From Gymnothorax reevesii (lineage: Eukaryota > Chordata > Actinopteri > Anguilliformes > Muraenidae): a stretch of DNA of 64,000 nucleotides. Shown here in pieces: positions 1-11,500 of the stretch. The first letter of the stretch is position 1. Every line of letters begins with the position of its first letter. A model generated the notes under the pieces. It was not told the DNA's origin, made no database searches, and saw only the letters and a program-made list of their open reading frames with translations. The stretch is from positions 8,407,001 through 8,471,000 of the forward strand of contig CM056573.1 in NCBI GenBank assembly GCA_029721435.1, in the 5' to 3' direction. Position numbers and translations under genes: made by a program.

Positions 1-330
1 AACTGAACTGCTTCTACACACGTGAATATACTTAAAGGTCTTCTGCCACCAAAAATTTTAATTTGATATATGTTCTAGGGACTGCTGTTGATAAGCATTT
101 TAACATTAGTTCTGTGAACAGCGTTTCGACAATAAAAAAAAAAATTTGGAGTTACTATTTTAGCCACTTTGCCAGTTCATAAGGCCAGCCTCCAAAAATC
201 GGGAAAAAAACGAGTATGCATGATCACGTGCACCCGTGACGTAAACTTGTGAACGCACCTGACATTTTCTAAGCTTGGCAGTCTGTATTTGTGCAATTTT
301 TTATATACAAAAATTGCTTCAATACTTGTA

Positions 331-545
331 ATGCCAGGTCGGTGCATCGTGGGGGGTTGTAGCAAAACAACCAAAGCCTACACACTTTCCCCATGGATAA
401 GGCTCAAGACAACTTTGGGCCACGAAAGCGAGGCTTAACTCGAGCCAAGTGGCACGGACCGATTGAGTCTAACGTAATTTGCAGTGACCACTTCCAGGAC
501 ACCGACTTGGACAGCGGGCTTTTAATATGGGGAGAAAGCGAGTAT
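331..545 (+). pseudogene. THAP zinc-finger domain remnant, frameshifted
   Basis: An ATG at 331 opens a reading frame with the C-x4-C pair typical of the start of a THAP (C2CH) DNA-binding domain (MPGRCIVGGCSK). The frame hits TAA near 438. The second half of a THAP domain continues in another frame (about 410-543) with the VICSDHF motif that carries the C-x2-H ligands, then stops. One frame change therefore separates the two zinc-binding halves. THAP domains occur in host transcription factors and in P-element and Kolobok transposases. No downstream transposase or other domain is visible, so the parent cannot be named. The domain call rests on ligand spacing and the SDHF motif. Confidence 0.6.
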
Positions 546-1388
546 TAAAACCTCATGCGATAGCTACGGTAAAGTTGAGTACTTTGACGGTGAATGTAGC
601 AGAGAGCCACCAAGAAGAGGGGCAGCAGAGAAGCTGCTAATTTATTTTCGACAGCAGTCACTAGCTATGTTTCCATTTAAATTTGAAGCGAATCTTGTTA
701 AAATTCGCTAACGTTTCCATATGTTTCCCTCAAGCAGTTGAGAGTAAAGAAACAACGCTAAGTAGGTGGTGATGTGCGTGCGTACCTATGTCAGACAAAC
801 ACATACCGACTTTCTTGCTAGGCAACCTCAAATGCGAAAATAAAGAATGGTCAGACTGTGTTTTCAGTCTGGCATTGCCTACTGTTCATGACTGTGCCCC
901 TCGATCATTCTACTGATCTTGGATAATCTCAAAAGAGGCACTTTACCGCTAAGTGAAGTATATGCGGAAGTTGAATATGGACAGTGTAGAGTTACATGGT
1001 CTGAGAAAGCAGATGGCTTCTTATGCAGAATAATGTGCATTAAGTAGCCATATGCCTGCTCTTTATCGGAGCCAACCCTCCACATCAGCGTTTATTAGAA
1101 AAATGTGTTTCTATTTCAGATTATGTGTATTAAGTCTGTTTTGCAAAGGTGAGAATCCACCTAAAGCAAGCGTAAAAACGCTATTTTTTGTGAATCAGAG
1201 GCCACGCCAGCTCAATGCGCCGTATTTGACAGCTAACTAACGCTAAACTGCTGCTAATATGAAAACCAGGGACGTGCACACCTTCATATCTCACAACTGA
1301 GTGACTGCCTGGCAATAATGAATCGCTATGAAATCGCATAGGTTCTCATGTTCATGTAAATCTAACGGAGGTAACACTGTAAATAACT
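546..1388. other. Non-coding stretch
   Basis: I see no convincing gene, terminal repeat or RNA here. Short open frames on both strands have no recognisable motif. Confidence 0.5.
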
Positions 1389-1390
1389 AA

Positions 1391-1540
1391 CCAGTCATTT
1401 TTGCCAAATCTCGCTTCAAGATCTTTCCTGTCATGCTGTTTGCTAGGAATGCCTTGGCTGTCCTCCAAGCCATCATCGAATGCCTGCGGCTCAAACAAGT
1501 ACGGTTGAATCCCCTTTCTTCTGCCTCTCCCTTTCAAAAT
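1391..1540 (-). pseudogene. Possible P2X7-intracellular-domain-like exon fragment
   Basis: The minus strand carries a short basic-then-acidic stretch (KGRGRRKGIQPYLFEP, then an Asp/Glu/Lys-rich linker ending in RFGKNDW) followed directly by a GT splice-donor-like sequence. The PYxFEP motif and a following 'GNxDW' end resemble the first exon of a large teleost protein family sharing the cytoplasmic cysteine-rich tail of the P2X7 receptor. The Cys-rich exon that should follow is not seen. The call rests on pattern memory only; it could be chance. The adjacent truncation of a retrotransposon at 1748 suggests the locus has been rearranged. Confidence 0.22.
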
Positions 1541-1747
1541 CAGACAATTCCGCACCTGAAATGTTCTCTTCTTCTGATTGCTTGTAGACTGTTCTTCTTT
1601 TTTTGAACAATGTTGATCAATTTGACAGGAAGCGCGATGGGTACAGGTCAGGATTGTATGCAAGATTTATGAATGCCGGGCTGGGGGCAGGGCGGAGCGT
1701 TCCGGAGTATATGTCACACCCAATCTGCGGAACAGTTGTAAAAACTT

Positions 1748-2704
1748 AACTTCCTGGAGAAGTATGCCACGGGATGCTCAATGTCATCAGAGTCACTTCT
1801 CTGTAGGAGCACAGATCCACAAGCTTGGTCGCTAGCATCGACCGCGATGGAGAACGGTTTGTTGAAGTCAGGAGATTTGAGCACGGGGAAGTGTCACAGC
1901 AGAGACTTCAGGCGATCGAAGGCTCTCTGGCAAGCATCATCCCAAGTGAACTTTACGCCTTTCTTCAGTTGGTTAGTTAGACTGAGAGCAATCTCAGCAA
2001 AGTTCTTGCAGAACTTGCGGTAGTACCCGATCATTCCAAGGAAGCGGCGCAAAGCTTTTTTGTTGTCAGGAACTGGAAAGTCCATGATGGCTTGGACTTT
2101 AGCATTTATGGGTGCCACCTTACCCTGGCCTATGACGTAGCCAAGATAGGTGACAGTAGCACAACCAAAGTCACTCTTGCTCAGGTTTACAGTCAGGTTA
2201 GCCTGGGTCAGGCGCTGGAACAACGTCTCTACATCTTTTAGATGTTCTCCCAGAAGTCACTCCATGTGATCAGGTCGTCGATGTATGCACCCGTGTGTGG
2301 CAATCCGTAGACTGTATCATCCTTTGGAATGTGGCTGGGGCATTTTTCATCCCAAAGGGTAGGACTTCATACTGGTACAACCCAGATGATGTGGCAAAAG
2401 CAGAGATGCTCTTGGCCCTCTCAGTTAAAGGCACACACCAATAACCCTTCAATAAATCAATCTTGGTCAGAAACTTTGCTTGCCCTACTCTATCAATACA
2501 ATCATCAATCTTAGGTATTGGAAACACATCAGTTCTAGTTACAGCATTGACTTTGCGATAATCTGTACAGAATCTAGTACTTCCATCAGGTTTTGGAACG
2601 AGCACACAGGGTGAACTCCAATCTGAGGTGGAGGGTCTGATAATATCATGTTCTAACATGTACTCAACCTCTTTCTCAGCAATCTTTCTCTTTTCAGGAT
2701 TCAT
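1748..2704 (-). pseudogene. pol: Gmr1-like pol, reverse transcriptase and start of RNase H (broken)
   Basis: Reads as the reverse-transcriptase part of a gypsy-type pol. The FCTDYRKVNAVTR and FGMKNAPATFQRM motifs are visible, followed by the connection domain (YLGYVIGQGK, FLGMIGYYRKFCKNF). Relative to the intact copy a 7-base deletion near 2306 removes the start of the catalytic YIDD segment and shifts the frame. A second 1-base deletion lies near 2248. Homology ends at 1748 within RNase H, just after the first catalytic Asp region. The protein cannot be made. Confidence 0.88.
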
Positions 2705-2800
2705 CCGGTACGGATGCTGTTTTATTGGTTGGGCATCACCAAAATCTACATCATGAGAGGCTATAGAAACTCTTTTTGGAACATCAGGAAAAAGATCCTC

Positions 2801-4982
2801 TTATTTCTTGATCAACCTCTCAAACTGATCTTTCTGTGAGGGTTCTAAGTGCTGGAGTTTTACATCAAGATTTTGCAACACTTCAGAATTTGACAATTTA
2901 CATGAAAGAACTTCAGCTTTAATTCTAGGTTCATCATCTTGAAACTCCCCCTCATCTTCACAAATCACGACCATAGGAGAATCTGAAGTGACAGCTGCAA
3001 CCCTAGCATTTCTGTCATGACAAGGCTTCAGCATGTTAATGTGACACAATTGTTTTGGTTTTCTCCTATCTGGAGTCTTCACAATGTAATTGAGATCATT
3101 GAGTTTTGTCAGAATTTCATAAGGACCATGAAATCTAGCCTGCAATGGATTGGACTGCGAGGGAAACAACACAAGGACCTTTTCTCCTGGTTTAAACTCA
3201 CGGCTTCTAGCCTTATGATCATACCAAGTTTTCATTTTTCCCTGACTTGATTTCAAGTTCTCTTTGGCAAGGTCACAAGCTGCACGCAATCTTTCCTTGA
3301 ACTTGCTAACATAGTCTAACAGACTGATGTACGGCTCTTCCTCTTGCCGTTGTTCACTCAATAATAGCAAAGGTCCTCTCACTTCATGGCCAAACACTAG
3401 CTCAAATGGACTGAATCCAGTAGACTCCTGCACTGCTTCTCTAGCTGCAAACAACAGCAGATGAACACCTTCATCCCAGTCTTTCTCATGGTCATAACAA
3501 TAAGTCCTCATCATTGTCTTGAGAGTGGAATGAAACCGCTCTAAGGCACCCTGACTTTCTGGATGATAGGCACTAGAAAGAATCTGCTTTGCACCTAGTT
3601 CATACACAACCTGCTGAAACAATCCTGAAGTGAAATTGCTACCTTGGTCTGACTGAATTTCCCTGGGAAGGCCAAACAACATGAAGAACTTTATCAAAGC
3701 CTTTGAGATTGCAGTTGTCTTGATGTTACGTAGAGGTATGGCTTCGGGGAATCTGGTAGATGCACACATGATTGTCAACAAGTACTGATTTCCAGATCTA
3801 GTCTTGGGTAATGGACCAACACAATCAACAATGACCTTAGAGAATGGCTCCCCAAATGCTGGGATAGGCTGCAATGGCGCTACTGGTGGCTCTAACTGGT
3901 GATTTCCAACTACCTGACAAGTGTGACAGGTTTTGCAAAAGTTGGAAACGTCTTTCCGAAGCCCAGGCCAAAAGAAGTGTTTCATGATCTTATCAAAAGT
4001 CTTGTTAACACCAAGATGACCTCCTAAAGGTAAACTATGAGCCATTGTTAAGATCTCATTCCTGTAGACCTTCGGAACAACAATTTGCCTGACCACTGCC
4101 CAATCTGCATTGGCAGGGATTTCAGGAGGGCGCCACTTCCGCATCAGCACACCATCCTTGAGATAATACCCAACTGGAACTGCGTCTATTTCTTTATCAG
4201 GAAGGGCTCTCCTCTTTAGTACACAAATTTCAGGATCATTAGTTTGCTCCTCAATCAACCGCTTTCTGGACAGAGGCAAGTCTCCAGACACATCAGAATC
4301 ACCAGACCCATCCGGCTGGCTGAATAGAGAACTGATAAAAGTATCTGATAAGTCCTCAAACGGAGAAACCATAGTAGGCCAATCAGAGTCATGAGGCAAA
4401 CCACCTGAGTCCTGACTATTCAATGTGCTGGACGGCACCACAACATCTTCTTCTTTAGCCTTCTGGGGCCATAGCACGAGTCACTGCGCAAGAAGGATAC
4501 AGAGATGGGTCCTCATCCCTATCTTCAGTGTTCGGCTGTGAAATACGATGTACAGGGGGAACTACTTTTCCCCCAGCCAGGTCATTGCCTAGCAATAGAG
4601 AAACACCCTTTATTGGTAGACTTGACATAAGTCCCACCTTTACCTGTCCTGTAACTAAATCTGACTTCAAGAATATAGAGCGCAGGGGTACAGATACAGT
4701 CCTCCCTTCAATACCTTGTAAAAGTATGAAATCCCCTGAAGCGGTCTCATCACGTAACTCCAAGGAGTCCATCAACAAAAGTGATTGAGAAGCTCCGGTA
4801 TCCCTTAGGATATATATGGGGATAGGAGTAGTATGCTCATTCAGAGCCACAAATCCCTCTGACACAAATGGAAGAAATTCCTCCCTCACGAAGTCAGCTG
4901 TATCAGGCTTTTTAGCCCCACAAGAAGCAGGCAATTTAGCAGATCGGTTATCTACTACAGGGGTTTCTAACCTTGTTTTCAC
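2801..4982 (-). pseudogene. pol: Gmr1-like protease and integrase (broken)
   Basis: Two open segments lie in different frames. 4455-4982 holds a retropepsin-like domain with the RDTGASQS active-site motif. 2801-4477 holds integrase, with the HHCC zinc-binding region (H…H, CKTCHTC) followed by a core with D, D and E in the contexts VDCVGPL, QSDQGSNF and GALERFHS. A 1-base insertion near 4463 separates protease from integrase. A premature stop codon at 2801-2803 (a single substitution against the intact copy) ends the segment just before reverse transcriptase. Integrase lying upstream of reverse transcriptase is the key family feature. Confidence 0.88.
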
Positions 4983-5040
4983 AAAGGCATTTGGTTTGGT
5001 CTCCTTGTCTTTTTCTTTCTTAGCTTTAAGGATCCAACAG

Positions 5041-6168
5041 TTAGTTGTAACGACCAGATTTCTTGCAATAACTGCAAACTAGACCACTTTTGTCACTGTC
5101 AGCTTTCACACTTTGATCAGACCTGTTACTGGATTTCTGAGCACCATCACCAGATTTGTCTTTGTCTTTGGGTGAAGAATCTTGGGTATCACCGTAACCC
5201 TTTTTCTGAAATTGGGACCATCTATTGTTACTGCTAGACTGAAATTTGGACTTATGTGTGAGAACATATTCATCTGCAAATTTGGCAGCTGATTGCAAAT
5301 TTAGTGCTTGCTTCTCATTAAGGTAGGTCTTAACATCATCCTTAACACAGTTCTTGAATTCTTCAACTAACACCATCTCTTTAAGTGAGTTGAAATCATC
5401 CTTGACCTCCATAGAAGCACACCAGCGCTCAAAGCAAACCTTCTTCTCATTAGCAAATTCCACATAAGTCTGATTTTCAGATTTCTTCAGACCTCTGAAT
5501 TTCTGTCGGTAAGCCTCTGGAACCAACTCATAAGCTCTCAAAATAACCTTTTTGACAACCTCATAATCAGAGGAATCATCTGCAGACAAAGCTGAATAGG
5601 CTTGTTGAGCTTTACCCTTGAGGACAGTTTGCAACATCAGAGGCCAGTGTTCCTTTGGCCACTGGCAACTCTTTGCTACCTTTTCAAAACACTGGAAATA
5701 GTTGTCTACGTCCTTTTCAGAAAATGGAGGCACCAGTTTTACCTCCTGACTGGCACAAAATTTATTTTTAGTTTCAATTTTCATTTTTAGTTTCTCCATT
5801 TGGAGTCTTTCCTCTCTATCCAACTTCTCTAATTCAAAATCTCTCTGGCTCTGTCTCTCTCCTTCTGCTCTTTCCTCTTTCTCTCTCTCAAACTCTCTTT
5901 GTTTTTCTTTTTCCTCCCTTTCAATCTCTAGCATTTTTAATTTAAGTTCCATTTCTTTATTTGGATTATCCATTGGAAACTGTTCCAGATCTCCTGGTGC
6001 AAACACATTTTCATCAATGTAATATTCAACTATCTCTCTAGCCAGTCTTGCTTTTCGCATGGCTGGTTTTACCTCTGTCAGCTCCAAATGTCTGCATATT
6101 TCCAACAGTTCGGTCTTTTTAAAAGACTTCAAAACCCCTACGGTTGGTGATGCCAAGAAATCATCCAT
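5041..6168 (-). pseudogene. gag: Gmr1-like gag (broken at the zinc knuckle)
   Basis: I take the ATG at 6168, the same start as in the intact copy. The N-terminus has a SAP-like helical segment (LKSFKKTELLEIC). Next come a Glu/Lys/Arg-rich coiled coil, a capsid region related to the SCAN domain (DNYFQCFEKVAKSCQWP onward) and the first half of a CCHC knuckle (CSYCKKSG). A 2-base deletion near 5049 shifts the frame inside the knuckle, so the His and last Cys are lost. The coiled coil is shorter than in the intact copy by several repeats of an E/R/K-rich unit. Confidence 0.88.
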
Positions 6169-6262
6169 TGCTGTTGTCAATATAATTCTATAGGAAAATT
6201 CACAAATACAATTTTACAATCTGAAATGTTAGATTTTTAATAAATGACTCACAAAATGGTCT

Positions 6263-6283
6263 ATCCCGGACCTTGAGCCCCCA
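6263..6283 (-). promoter_or_regulatory. tRNA primer binding site of the truncated Gmr1-like copy
   Basis: Three bases inside the 5' LTR, reading on the minus strand, is TGGGGGCTC, then AAG, then GTCCGGGAT. The two 9-mers match the two halves of the complement to the 3' end of vertebrate tRNA-Pro; the AAG is extra. The intact copy has the same arrangement. Confidence 0.65.
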
Positions 6284-6286
6284 ATT

Positions 6287-6753
6287 TGTTATGGCCCCAA
6301 TTTCTTATTTCAATCTACAACACAACCGCAACAGCAAGGGATGACAGTTTTAAAAACTGAAATACATTTAATTCACAAACAAAGACTAAACTACTATTTA
6401 CAACTACAGACCAAGATTGATTACAAAAAAAACAGAAATATTTACAGTCCCTTTGGGTTTTCTGGTGATGTGCTGGGTGAGAAAAATCCACAAAAGAAAC
6501 TTAACAGGTCTTGAACAGAAATGAAAGGTCTGGTCACACGTATCCTTCTTCTTGCAATTTCTCCTACTACTTTACTGTCTCAATTCTACTCGTTATATAC
6601 TCTTTTGCAGACCCCACCCACATTTAGACCTCTTTTTTTTATTTTCGGGGACTTGCCCCAGACATGTCCAGGACATGTCTAAACAAAGCTCCAGTCAGAG
6701 CTGAATAAAAAAAAGGTAAATACTGCCATCCAGTGGCCTATATTCACATTACA
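6287..6753 (-). repeat. 5' LTR of the truncated Gmr1-like copy
   Basis: 467 bp, read on the plus strand as TGTTATGGCCCC…CATTACA, so it ends TG…CA. It aligns over its length with the 496-bp LTRs at 37061 and 42621, with small indels. It contains a TATA-like ATATA box about two-thirds of the way through in plus-strand order. Confidence 0.9.
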
Positions 6754-7529
6754 GTAGCGACAAACCTCTCAATACAACAGAGCCTACAGTAACAATGACA
6801 ACAAAGAAGTTATCAATGTTGTAGATGCGTGTGATTTCATTATGGAACAATTAATGAATGCTACAGTTCTAAATAGGTGGAGCTAGGGTGGTGAAGGGCT
6901 GTGAAGGGAGCGTTTGAAACTTAAGATTTGACTATCAAGGATTCATCTGATGGGGCTGAAGTCAGGTGACTGTGTGGTTTTCTTAGGTGACTCTGACTGG
7001 CTGAAAACAGCTGATTTGATGGCTTGACATGGGATCTGTCTGAATTTGTGCTCCACTGAGCTTCATTTCTGTCAGGACATTTTGTCAAAATTGTGTATTT
7101 ATGCCTTACAAGCATACATTGACTTTGGCAACATGGCTCTGCTCTGGGAGCTCACTGGCTTTCCAGGTGAGGAACCAAAGGCAGGGAGCTGCAACTAACC
7201 CCCCCCCCCCCAAACAACTGGGCCAGGCATAGGCCAACTGGGTGTCAGAGTAAAATCATGCGATATGACTTGTGACAGTCCCGGTGCTGACACGATTTGT
7301 CCGTAGCCAATGCAAGATAAATTTGCTATGCAAAGTGTTGTATGTGTAGTGACTGCCAGGTGGCTGGCACAACATCTTTTGAAGGCAATAAAAGAGAAAT
7401 GTACTGTGTGAAGTACTCTATGTGTAGTGATGGCCTGGCATCTGACATTTCTCTTGAAGCAAATACAAGAGAAATAGGCTGAATGATGCATTTACAACCC
7501 ATGGAAAATTATAGAATCACATAGAGGAT
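6754..7529. other. Non-coding stretch with a degenerate duplication
   Basis: No gene recognised. A run of about 12 C bases lies at 7199-7210. Around 7335-7480 two degenerate copies of a unit of about 80 bp follow each other (shared TATGTGTAGTGA… and AAGAGAAAT… blocks). Confidence 0.4.
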
Positions 7530-7999
7530 GTTCATCCAGCTTTTTTCCATCATTGGGAATCATAGGAGAAAAACACACATGTTGCTATTTATTGTAAAAA
7601 CCTTGTTAGGTAAAGTGCCAACTTATGTCTCCAGCCTTTTATCCTATTATACTGGCAACTATAGTACCAGATAAATAACTTGGGTACTTTTAAATGTCCC
7701 TCGGGTGCACTCAGAGCTTGGTAAAACTGTTTCGCCTTTTATGCACCCTGGGCATGGAATGAATTGCAAAATACTATTACCTTAGGAGCTCTTCCCTCTT
7801 TAAATTCTTATAAAAGACTTTTAAAAACTGCCCTGAAGGAAACATGTTGCTGTTTTACATAATCTGTGATATTGAGATGGAATGTATTACAGATATCTTG
7901 ATTATGGCCTGTATGTTTCTCCTTTATAACCTCTGTGCTGCTTTTATGTACTTTATAATCTGTAATGTGATTTCCTCTTCTTTTTTATGTTTGTATGTT
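7530..7999 (+). mobile_element. LINE 3' end, left part (split by hAT insertion)
   Basis: A decayed plus-strand frame around 7690-7860 reads like the C-terminus of a fish non-LTR reverse transcriptase (tokens such as LNSYKRLLKTALKE and an 'APWAWNELQN'-like block at about 7740-7790, interrupted by stops). A 3' UTR-like stretch follows to 7999. The remainder, with the characteristic A-rich tail, resumes at 13473, on the far side of the hAT element. The 5' boundary is approximate. Confidence 0.6.
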
Positions 8000-8036
8000 C
8001 AGTGTTTCCCCTAGGATGGAGTTGTAGCAGTGGAGG
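8000..8036 (+). repeat. hAT left terminal inverted repeat
   Basis: Starts CAGTGTTTCCCCTA and continues to AGCAGTGGAGG. It pairs with the right end at 13430-13467. The first 14 bases are identical and the outer region is imperfect. Confidence 0.85.
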
Positions 8037-8225
8037 TGAGTGTTAGCCGCGTGCAAAAGCAAAGCGCAAAGTGCACCCTGCCGGGAGGTTTCTGTTTGTC
8101 TGCCGGCACCAGAGGGGCTCTTTAGGCTCTTAAATACATAGTAGTACATTTGTGCACAGTAATGAGCATGGGAAATGTCTGTCTAGCTTACATATGAGGT
8201 GTCTCAAGCTTTCGGAAAATACACT

Positions 8226-8231
8226 TTTATT
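8226..8231 (-). terminator. Candidate polyadenylation signal of the hAT gene
   Basis: AATAAA on the minus strand, about 340 bases beyond the transposase stop codon and inside the left end of the element. It is the nearest canonical signal I saw downstream of the gene. Confidence 0.4.
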
Positions 8232-8567
8232 GAACACAATAAAACTAATCTTTAAAACAATTATTGACAATAATTTAACAAAAAATATATTAACAACCAA
8301 CTATATACAGTAAAATCACATAACACAAATACTAAAACAATCCAAAAGGTCTGTGCCTCCAACCCATGCATCTTCCCACTCCCTCCCCTGTCCCCATCAC
8401 AATCCTCCCCTCCACACATCGTTTACACCGCCGGCCCTCCCATTTCTACCGTCTCCTCTCCATCTCAGTCCCCTCAAATCCCTCCCTCCCACTTCTTTAA
8501 GCTCCTTACCCTACCCTGCCCTTGTCCCCAAACCCTCAAGGTTCAAGGTGGGTCTAAAACAAAAACA

Positions 8568-11500
8568 TCAGTGGTGGCACATTTGGCATCCTGCTTGAGA
8601 GCACTTGATCTTCCTCGGACTCTGAAAGAATAGCTCTAAGGCTCTCTCAAAAGGAAACTGTCTTGCTGGGGGGCCATTGATGCTCAAACGCATACAAGCA
8701 GCAAGATGTTCACCCTGCAACCGATTTCTCAGGTCAGTCTTCACCTGTAAATACAAAAATAATAATCAACAGACGATTGGATGTGGGGCCCATGGGAGTG
8801 AGATTGTATAAAGTCAAATAATTATATTACTTGCTCAAGTATCCTACCCTGTTCATTGCAGAAAAATCCCTTTCACAGTTTACACTGGAAACTGGGATGG
8901 TCAGGCCAATGGCAGCCAGCTTGCTCAGTGATGGGTAGAGCTGCCCCCATTCACCCACCTCTGATGCCAGGCCCTGCATCAGGTGCTGCTGATCCATGTC
9001 CTGAAACACATTAAACACAACATTGATCTAGGCTAGAGAACTCCTGAAAAGTAATGTTACTCACTGTAATTCATTTCATGATACCTTGAATGCCCCAACT
9101 AGCATCTGCTGCTTGAACGAGGACCATTCCTGCAGCACCTCATGATGACCGTTTAAAAATTTGCTGGCAAGGAGCTGCAAATTAGCCACATTGACTGCCT
9201 CATCATGTGTTGCTGCCTGAGGGCTGAGGACATGGAAGGCCCCTAAAAGGTCCAGGTTCTGGAACCTCCTCTCCAGGCTCTCCAGCAGGCCATCAATATA
9301 TGGATCCATCACCTAACCATAGCAACAAAAAATTATTGAACTGTTTCGGACTTTTTTGTCCATACTCAAACCACTTAACAGCCATCTAAAACAAACACAC
9401 CTGGCTCCTGAACCGGGTCCAGAGATCGTCCCTGGTCAGTCCCTCATCACGTCTACCTCTCTTGTTCCTCTCCTCCTCATGGACAATATTATAGGCCCCG
9501 AGTCCAACAGGGTTGTCCAGGTCTGAGTGGAGCTTGGACAAGAAAGACCCAGGTGGCTGATTGTCTCCAGCATCCTTTATTGCTCTGAGGCAGGCCATTG
9601 TCACAGGGACCTAATAACAGAGAGACAGAATAGGTGTAAATGCAGCAGCAGGTATCTGATTAGTATGAGCAGCGATGGTCAATGGTGTCGATGTCAAAAA
9701 TAAAATATTGCAAAGTACCTGAACTTTCAGAGCCAGGAAGTTCACATTTTCCTTCTGGAACACCTTTGAGAGCCTGCTGAGATGTGGCAGCACATCCGCT
9801 TGCAGGTACACTGATGCCACAAAGCGGTAGGTGGCCAGAAAGCCGTACAGCCCCTTGGCTGTTGGGCATTTCTTGAGCTCAGTCTCCTCTGCCAAGGCCG
9901 CCAGGACAGCGCTCAGGTTCCGCTGCAGGTTGGAAACAGCCATGGCTTGTGACAGCCAGCGTGTGTCCTTTACTTCCTAGAAATATTTAGAGCCACGAGA
10001 TGAAAGCATATTATGTCATCAGATCAGATGCCTCCTAATATGATACATATTTTTTCCCTTTATATTACCTTCACTTTCAGGTTATCCAGGCCCAAGCACT
10101 CTGCTGCAGCCTGGAGTACAGCTGTGCGATTTGCACTGTTCCTGAAGTACAGGTGTAGCTGCTGTAAAAGGTCCCTGAAGGAGTCCATATAAGCCACTGT
10201 GGCTGAAGCGTCCTTACAGCACAGGGCGAGGCGGTGTGCGGCACATGCAACTGACACCAACCATGGGAAGGTGTCCTGTAGCTGCTTGGCCACCCCATTC
10301 ACTCTCCCTGTTTCAGGGAAAACATTTTATATCATGATTTAGTTTTTAAGCAGTAAATATCAACCTTGTTTTTGTTGGTAATTCATACCAGTCATGACAG
10401 CTGCTCCATCTGTCCCCAGGCCGTAAATCTTCTGGGTGGGAATATTCTTTTTTGTGAGGACCTCCCTTATTACCTTGACGATGGTGTCAGCTCTGCCATC
10501 GCTGACTGTCACCAGGTCCAGAAATTGGCTGTAAAGCAGCCCCTCCTTGTCCATATATCTGATGAACAAAGAGACACAATAAAGACACGTTGTTCAAAAT
10601 TATTTTAAGTCTTAATTGTTGTCATTCTCTGAATAAAATTATACCTAAGGTGAACATCAAGCTGCTTCTTGACAGACACATCCGTGGTCTCGTCCACCTC
10701 TAGCCCAATTGCCACAGAGGCACAGATGTCTTTGAGGATTGGCTCTTCAACAACAGTGCTCAGGATCTCGAGCATCTCATCCACGATTCTGTGCGATGTG
10801 TAATTGGTTGTCTTCCCAATCTGAATCAGAATCAGAATTCCTTTATTTGTTCCGCAAATGGGGAAATGTCTTTGTCACAGCAACCAAAAGACAGTAATTA
10901 CAATAAACAATAATAAAAAGTAAAACAATATAATAAGAAGATAAGAGATAGAATTGACTTGTATATACATAATAAAGAGAACAAATGAGGATTATGTAAC
11001 TTTGTGATGATGTTGATTTAAGAAAGGCAAGCATTAACATTTACCTTTAACTTTTCAAAATACTGGCAGCCAAGTAGGTCAGCGAGCTCCAGGAGGTCAG
11101 CGTAATTTGTGTGATGAGCCTGTTCCTTTTTTGTGAGGTGGTAGAGACACTTGAAGCCACCAATCACTGCCTCATGTTCAAGAATGACAACGGGGTCAAA
11201 GGCAACCAGCACCGAGGACCCTGTTCAGAGGTAAAAAACAAAACCAAAAAAAACAATAGATTTTCCATCAAGGGTGGGATAAATTTTAATTTAAGCCTGA
11301 GAGTTTTCTGAACATTTTAAAATAAGATATATTTGTGAATTTTACCTTGAATCAGTGCAGCGTGTGCCTTCACACTGTCTTGATGGTGTTGAGTGGCAGC
11401 ATGCCTGTTAAGGTAGTCACTTCGGAAAATCTGGCACCCAACCTCAATAAATGGCCGCGTGGAAACCCCCCGCTTCGGCACTTGTTTGTGTTGACGGCAC

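Larger units (their letters stand above)
1748..6753 (-). mobile_element. Gmr1-like Ty3/gypsy retrotransposon, 3'-truncated copy
   Basis: This element is collinear and highly similar to the intact one at 37061-43116. It keeps its 5' LTR (6287-6753), the primer binding site, gag, protease, integrase and most of reverse transcriptase. Homology stops abruptly at 1748, inside RNase H, so the end of pol and the 3' LTR are missing. The order is gag, protease, integrase, reverse transcriptase, as in the intact copy. Several small indels and one nonsense change break the coding frame. With no 3' end, no target duplication can be checked. Confidence 0.92.

Noticed and set aside
8353..8598. Pro/Ser-rich plus-strand open frame
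   Set aside because: It lies in the 3' untranslated part of the hAT gene on the opposite strand and has no motif.
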